A DNA stretch of 33,489 bases from Mycobacterium palustre. Its GTDB lineage: Bacteria > Actinomycetota > Actinomycetes > Mycobacteriales > Mycobacteriaceae. This document shows, one piece after another, positions 31,003 through 33,489 of this stretch; positions within the stretch are counted from its first letter, which is position 1; every line of letters starts with the position of its first letter. A model generated the notes under the pieces. It saw nothing but the letters and a program-made list of their open reading frames with translations. It did no database searches and was not told where the DNA came from. The DNA is taken from contig NZ_LQPJ01000119.1 in assembly GCF_002101785.1 (NCBI RefSeq), positions 1-33,489 on the forward strand, in the 5' to 3' direction. The position numbers and the translations under genes are program-made.

Positions 31003-31194
31003 GGGCGCCACTAGCCCATTCGCTCCCGGCTCGAGCGCACCCCCGCGGTTGCGCGGGTAGGGTCGAAGTATTGAGGCCGGTCGAAAATCCGCGCCGCCTC
31101 GCTCCCCGGAACCTGAATCGCATAGCGCCGGGGAATCGTGTTCGCCGATGTACTTGTCCGGCGGCACAGCAAACTACCGAGGGGGACTTCAGCG

Positions 31195-32658
31195 GTGGTG
31201 GGCATCGTGCTGGGCGTATCTATGGCGCCTACGAAGGTCCGCATGGTCCTGGTCGAAGGCGAAAACGCCGACGGGGTGACGGTCGACCAGGACAACTTCG
31301 ACGTCGACGCGGCGGCGGCGCCGTCCACGGCGCCTAACGAGGTGATCTCTGCAATCCTGGGCACCCGCGAGGGCGCCGCCGAGGGCGGCTATCAAATCCT
31401 GTCGACGGGGGTCACCTGGACCGATCACGTCGAGGCCGCGCTGCTGCGCGACGTGCTGATCGCACACAAAATCGAGAACGTGATGCTGGTCTCGGCCTTC
31501 ATGGCCGCGGCCGCGCTCACCCAGGCGATCGGCGACGCCACGCACTATGCGCACACCGCGCTGCTCTTCATCGAGCCGTACACCGCGACGTTGGCCGTGG
31601 TGGACACCGCCGACGGATCGATCTCCGAGGTGCACCGCCGAATCCTCGCCGACGATGAGGACCAGGCGGTAGGCGAGCTCGTCGAATTGGTTTCCGGCGC
31701 CGAGGCATTGGAGGCGCGCCCGGAGGGCGTGGTCGTTGTCGGTTCCGGCGTCGACGTCCCGCTGATCAAGCCGGCGCTGGAAGCCGCGACCTTTCTGGAA
31801 CTGTCCGTGCCCGACGAGCCGGAGACGGCCCTGGCTCGCGGCGCGGCGTTGGCGTCGGCGAACGCGCCGCTGTTCGCCTCGTCCACGGCCGCACTGGCTT
31901 ACGCGCTGGACCCCGGCACCGGCGAGGTCGACCCGCTAGCGCTCGCCGGCCAGTCTCCCGGGCTGCTGCCGGGATACCTGCCCGAATACCGCAGCGTGCC
32001 AGTCGTTTCCGCCGATGCCGGTGCAGGCAGGCCCAATGTCGCCTACAGCGCCGTGCCCGACGCCGAGGACCAAAGCGCCCTGGATGAGACCGTCCAGCGG
32101 CGCAGGTCCGTGCTGCTGGTGGGGAGCACGCTTGCGGTGGTCTTCATCACCGCCGTTGTGGCGCTTGAAATCGCGTTGGCGATCAGCATCCGCCCGACGG
32201 TCGCGTTGCGACCGAGCCCTAACGAAAACATCGTCGTCCCAACCCAACCCGCGCCGCCGCCCCCGGCGGCACCGCCGGTGGCCAAGCCGAAGATCCAGGC
32301 GCCCGCGCCGGTGGCGGCGCCGCATCCGATGAACCCGCCCGCCGCGGTCCCGGCCCCGGCGGCGCCCCCGGCACCCGTCCCGATTCCCGCGGTTCCACCG
32401 CCCGTTTTCGTTCCGGTGCCTCGAGTGCCGGTCGTCCAACCTCCGGTGCCCCGGTTCGGCGGCGGCCGCGGCCCCTTCGGCGGCGGGCCGGGACCCCGCG
32501 GCCCGTTCGGCGGCGGCCATGGTCCCTTCCGCGGCCCGTTCGGTGGTGGGCACGGTCCCTTCCGTGGGCCCTTCGGCGGCGGCCACGGACCGTTCGGCGG
32601 GCACGGATTCGGCGGCTTTGGCGGGGGCCACGGATTCGGCGGCTTCGGGCACCGTTAG
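31195..32658 (+). CDS. DUF7159-type ASKHA-like membrane protein, copy B (intact)
   Basis: 487 residues from GTG 31195, about 8 nt after GGGGGA. The N-terminal ~280 residues read as a degenerate Hsp70/actin-like domain: V-L-G-V-S-M-A-P (phosphate-1), L-L-F-I-E-P-Y-T-A-T-L-A-V-V (phosphate-2) and V-V-V-V-G-S-G-V-D-V-P-L-I-K-P-A-L, with P-D-E-P-E-T-A-L-A-R-G-A-A-L (adenosine). The catalytic loops are altered, so ATP use is doubtful. One membrane helix follows (about residues 325-345), then a Pro/Ala linker and a tail of G-P-F-G-G-G-H repeats. The only complete copy here; function unknown. Confidence 0.85.
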   Translation: MVGIVLGVSMAPTKVRMVLVEGENADGVTVDQDNFDVDAAAAPSTAPNEVISAILGTREGAAEGGYQILSTGVTWTDHVEAALLRDVLIAHKIENVMLVSAFMAAAALTQAIGDATHYAHTALLFIEPYTATLAVVDTADGSISEVHRRILADDEDQAVGELVELVSGAEALEARPEGVVVVGSGVDVPLIKPALEAATFLELSVPDEPETALARGAALASANAPLFASSTAALAYALDPGTGEVDPLALAGQSPGLLPGYLPEYRSVPVVSADAGAGRPNVAYSAVPDAEDQSALDETVQRRRSVLLVGSTLAVVFITAVVALEIALAISIRPTVALRPSPNENIVVPTQPAPPPPAAPPVAKPKIQAPAPVAAPHPMNPPAAVPAPAAPPAPVPIPAVPPPVFVPVPRVPVVQPPVPRFGGGRGPFGGGPGPRGPFGGGHGPFRGPFGGGHGPFRGPFGGGHGPFGGHGFGGFGGGHGFGGFGHR

Positions 32659-32732
32659 CCATTCCGCACCGACGGGCGTGCCGCGCCCGGCTCGCTAGGG
32701 TGGCCAAGACCGTCAATTGAGATGGAGGAGCA

Positions 32733-33489
32733 GTGGACGTCGTCCTTGGCGTGTCGATCGCGCCTGACCGGGTCCGCATGGTGCTCGTGGAAGGTGAGGG
32801 TGCCGGCGGCGTCACCGTCGACCAGGCCGTTTTCGGGATCCCGCGCGACGCGGCCGTCGCCGCCGATCGGGCGATCGCGGCCATCCTCGGAACGCGGGAA
32901 AGCGCCGCCGAAAACGGGCACGTGCTGCGATTTACCGGGTTGACGTCGACCGAGCACGTCCAGGCGTCCGCACTGCGAAACGCCTTGGCCGCGCGCGACA
33001 TCCGGGACGTCACGCTGGTCTCGGCCTTCACCGCGGCGGCGGCGCTGGCCCAGGCGGTCGGCGGTGCGACGGGCTCGACGCGCACCGCGCTGCTGTTCGT
33101 CCAGCCGGCCCTCGCGACGCTGGCCGTCGTCGACACCTCGGACGGCTCGACCGCCGACGTGCACCGGCAGCCCCTGGCGTCCGGCGACGCGGCGCTGGCT
33201 CGGCTGGCCGCGATGGTCACGACCGCCGAATCCATGTCCGCCCGACCCGACGGCGTGTTCCTCGTCGGCGACGGCGTCGACATCGCATCAATCAAGCCGG
33301 CGCTGGACGCTGCGACGTCGGTCTCGGTGACGGCCCCCGAGGAACCCGAGATGGCGTTGGCACGGGGGGCCGCGCTGGCCGCCGCGAACGCGCAGTTGGG
33401 TGCGCCGAGCACGCTCGCGCTGCCGCCCGTCGAGGACCCGGTGCAAGAGCTTGCCTACAGTGCCGAACCCGACCCGCCCGGCCCCTACA
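32733..33489 (+). CDS. DUF7159-type ASKHA-like protein, copy C (3' end beyond window)
   Basis: From GTG 32733, behind GGAGGAG, the frame stays open for 252 codons to the window edge. It encodes V-D-V-V-L-G-V-S-I-A-P-D-R-V-R-M-V-L, then L-L-F-V-Q-P-A-L-A-T-L-A-V-V and F-L-V-G-D-G-V-D-I-A-S-I-K-P-A-L. Copies A and B match along this whole part. The membrane helix and tail should lie beyond 33489. It has diverged more than A and B have from each other (A-E-N-G-H in place of A-E-G-G-Y, for example). Confidence 0.85.
   Translation, partial: MDVVLGVSIAPDRVRMVLVEGEGAGGVTVDQAVFGIPRDAAVAADRAIAAILGTRESAAENGHVLRFTGLTSTEHVQASALRNALAARDIRDVTLVSAFTAAAALAQAVGGATGSTRTALLFVQPALATLAVVDTSDGSTADVHRQPLASGDAALARLAAMVTTAESMSARPDGVFLVGDGVDIASIKPALDAATSVSVTAPEEPEMALARGAALAAANAQLGAPSTLALPPVEDPVQELAYSAEPDPPGPY

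Larger units (their letters stand above)
29141..31014 (+). pseudogene. DUF7159-type ASKHA-like membrane protein, copy A (frameshifted)
   Basis: From TTG 29141, with GGAGGGG 6 nt upstream, it encodes L-D-I-V-L-G-V-S-M-A-P. The frame breaks at about 29320, where one G is missing from G-A-G-G-C-G (paralogues read G-T-R-E-G-A-A). The next frame continues to 31014, for about 624 residues in all. Domains: degenerate Hsp70-like domain to about residue 270, one membrane helix (L-L-V-G-S-G-L-A-V-V), a Pro/Ala-rich region and a Gly/His-rich tail. A real mutation or a sequencing error would look the same. Confidence 0.82.

Noticed and set aside
29287..31167. 626-codon minus-strand frame opposite array copy A
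   Set aside because: It is low-complexity, produced by the + strand Pro/Gly repeats, and the + frame matches paralogues.

Overview
The window is very GC-rich with few non-coding gaps, and reads as a slow-growing nontuberculous Mycobacterium chromosome. Gene content and order from the ESX-3 locus to dcd follow the M. tuberculosis Rv0286-Rv0321 region as I recall it, but several tuberculosis genes (for example the Stf0 sulfotransferase, most PE/PPE genes and glpQ2) are missing and other genes stand in their place. All family assignments come from reading motifs, lengths and gene order; no database search was run.

Layout. 1-5865 is the distal part of the ESX-3 type VII secretion operon: the 3' end of a PPE gene, esxG, esxH, espG3, eccD3, mycP3 and eccE3, all on + with short gaps or stop/start overlaps. 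5855-10361 holds an alpha/beta hydrolase, the trans-aconitate methyltransferase tam, a sulfatase, a BluB-type flavin enzyme and a small GerW-like membrane protein. 10345-14561 carries a conserved hypothetical, a PAP2 phosphatase, an exported YkuD-like protein, a TetR/SnoaL-like pair and a divergent conserved hypothetical. 14727-19176 carries an Hsp70-like membrane protein with a Pro/Thr-rich tail, a broken DUF7159-type gene, two conserved hypotheticals (one DUF3060) and an MDR oxidoreductase.

19177-27634 is the accessory stretch: a 55-bp tandem repeat, a PadR-like regulator with a Gly/Phe-rich N-terminus and two operator-like palindromes in its promoter, a Tat-exported GH16 glucanase, a GT-C type membrane glycosyltransferase, a tandem pair of Sap/GAP-type lipid-addressing membrane proteins, a possible HExxH metalloprotein, a heavily decayed PAP2-diacylglycerol kinase gene, two small DUF732-like secreted proteins, another probable gene remnant and tRNA-Gly(CCC). 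27773-29033 holds an exported peptidase-like protein and dcd.

From 29141 to the right edge lies a tandem array of three large paralogues (one frameshifted, one intact, one cut by the window edge). A fourth, broken copy sits about 12 kb upstream beside the Hsp70-like gene. I read their N-terminal domain as a degenerate Hsp70/actin-like nucleotide-binding fold, followed by one membrane helix and Pro-rich then Gly/His-rich low-complexity tails. This family is the best candidate here for a poorly described system. Another recurring feature is a TANNNT box 5-7 nt upstream of start codons, which suggests many leaderless mRNAs.
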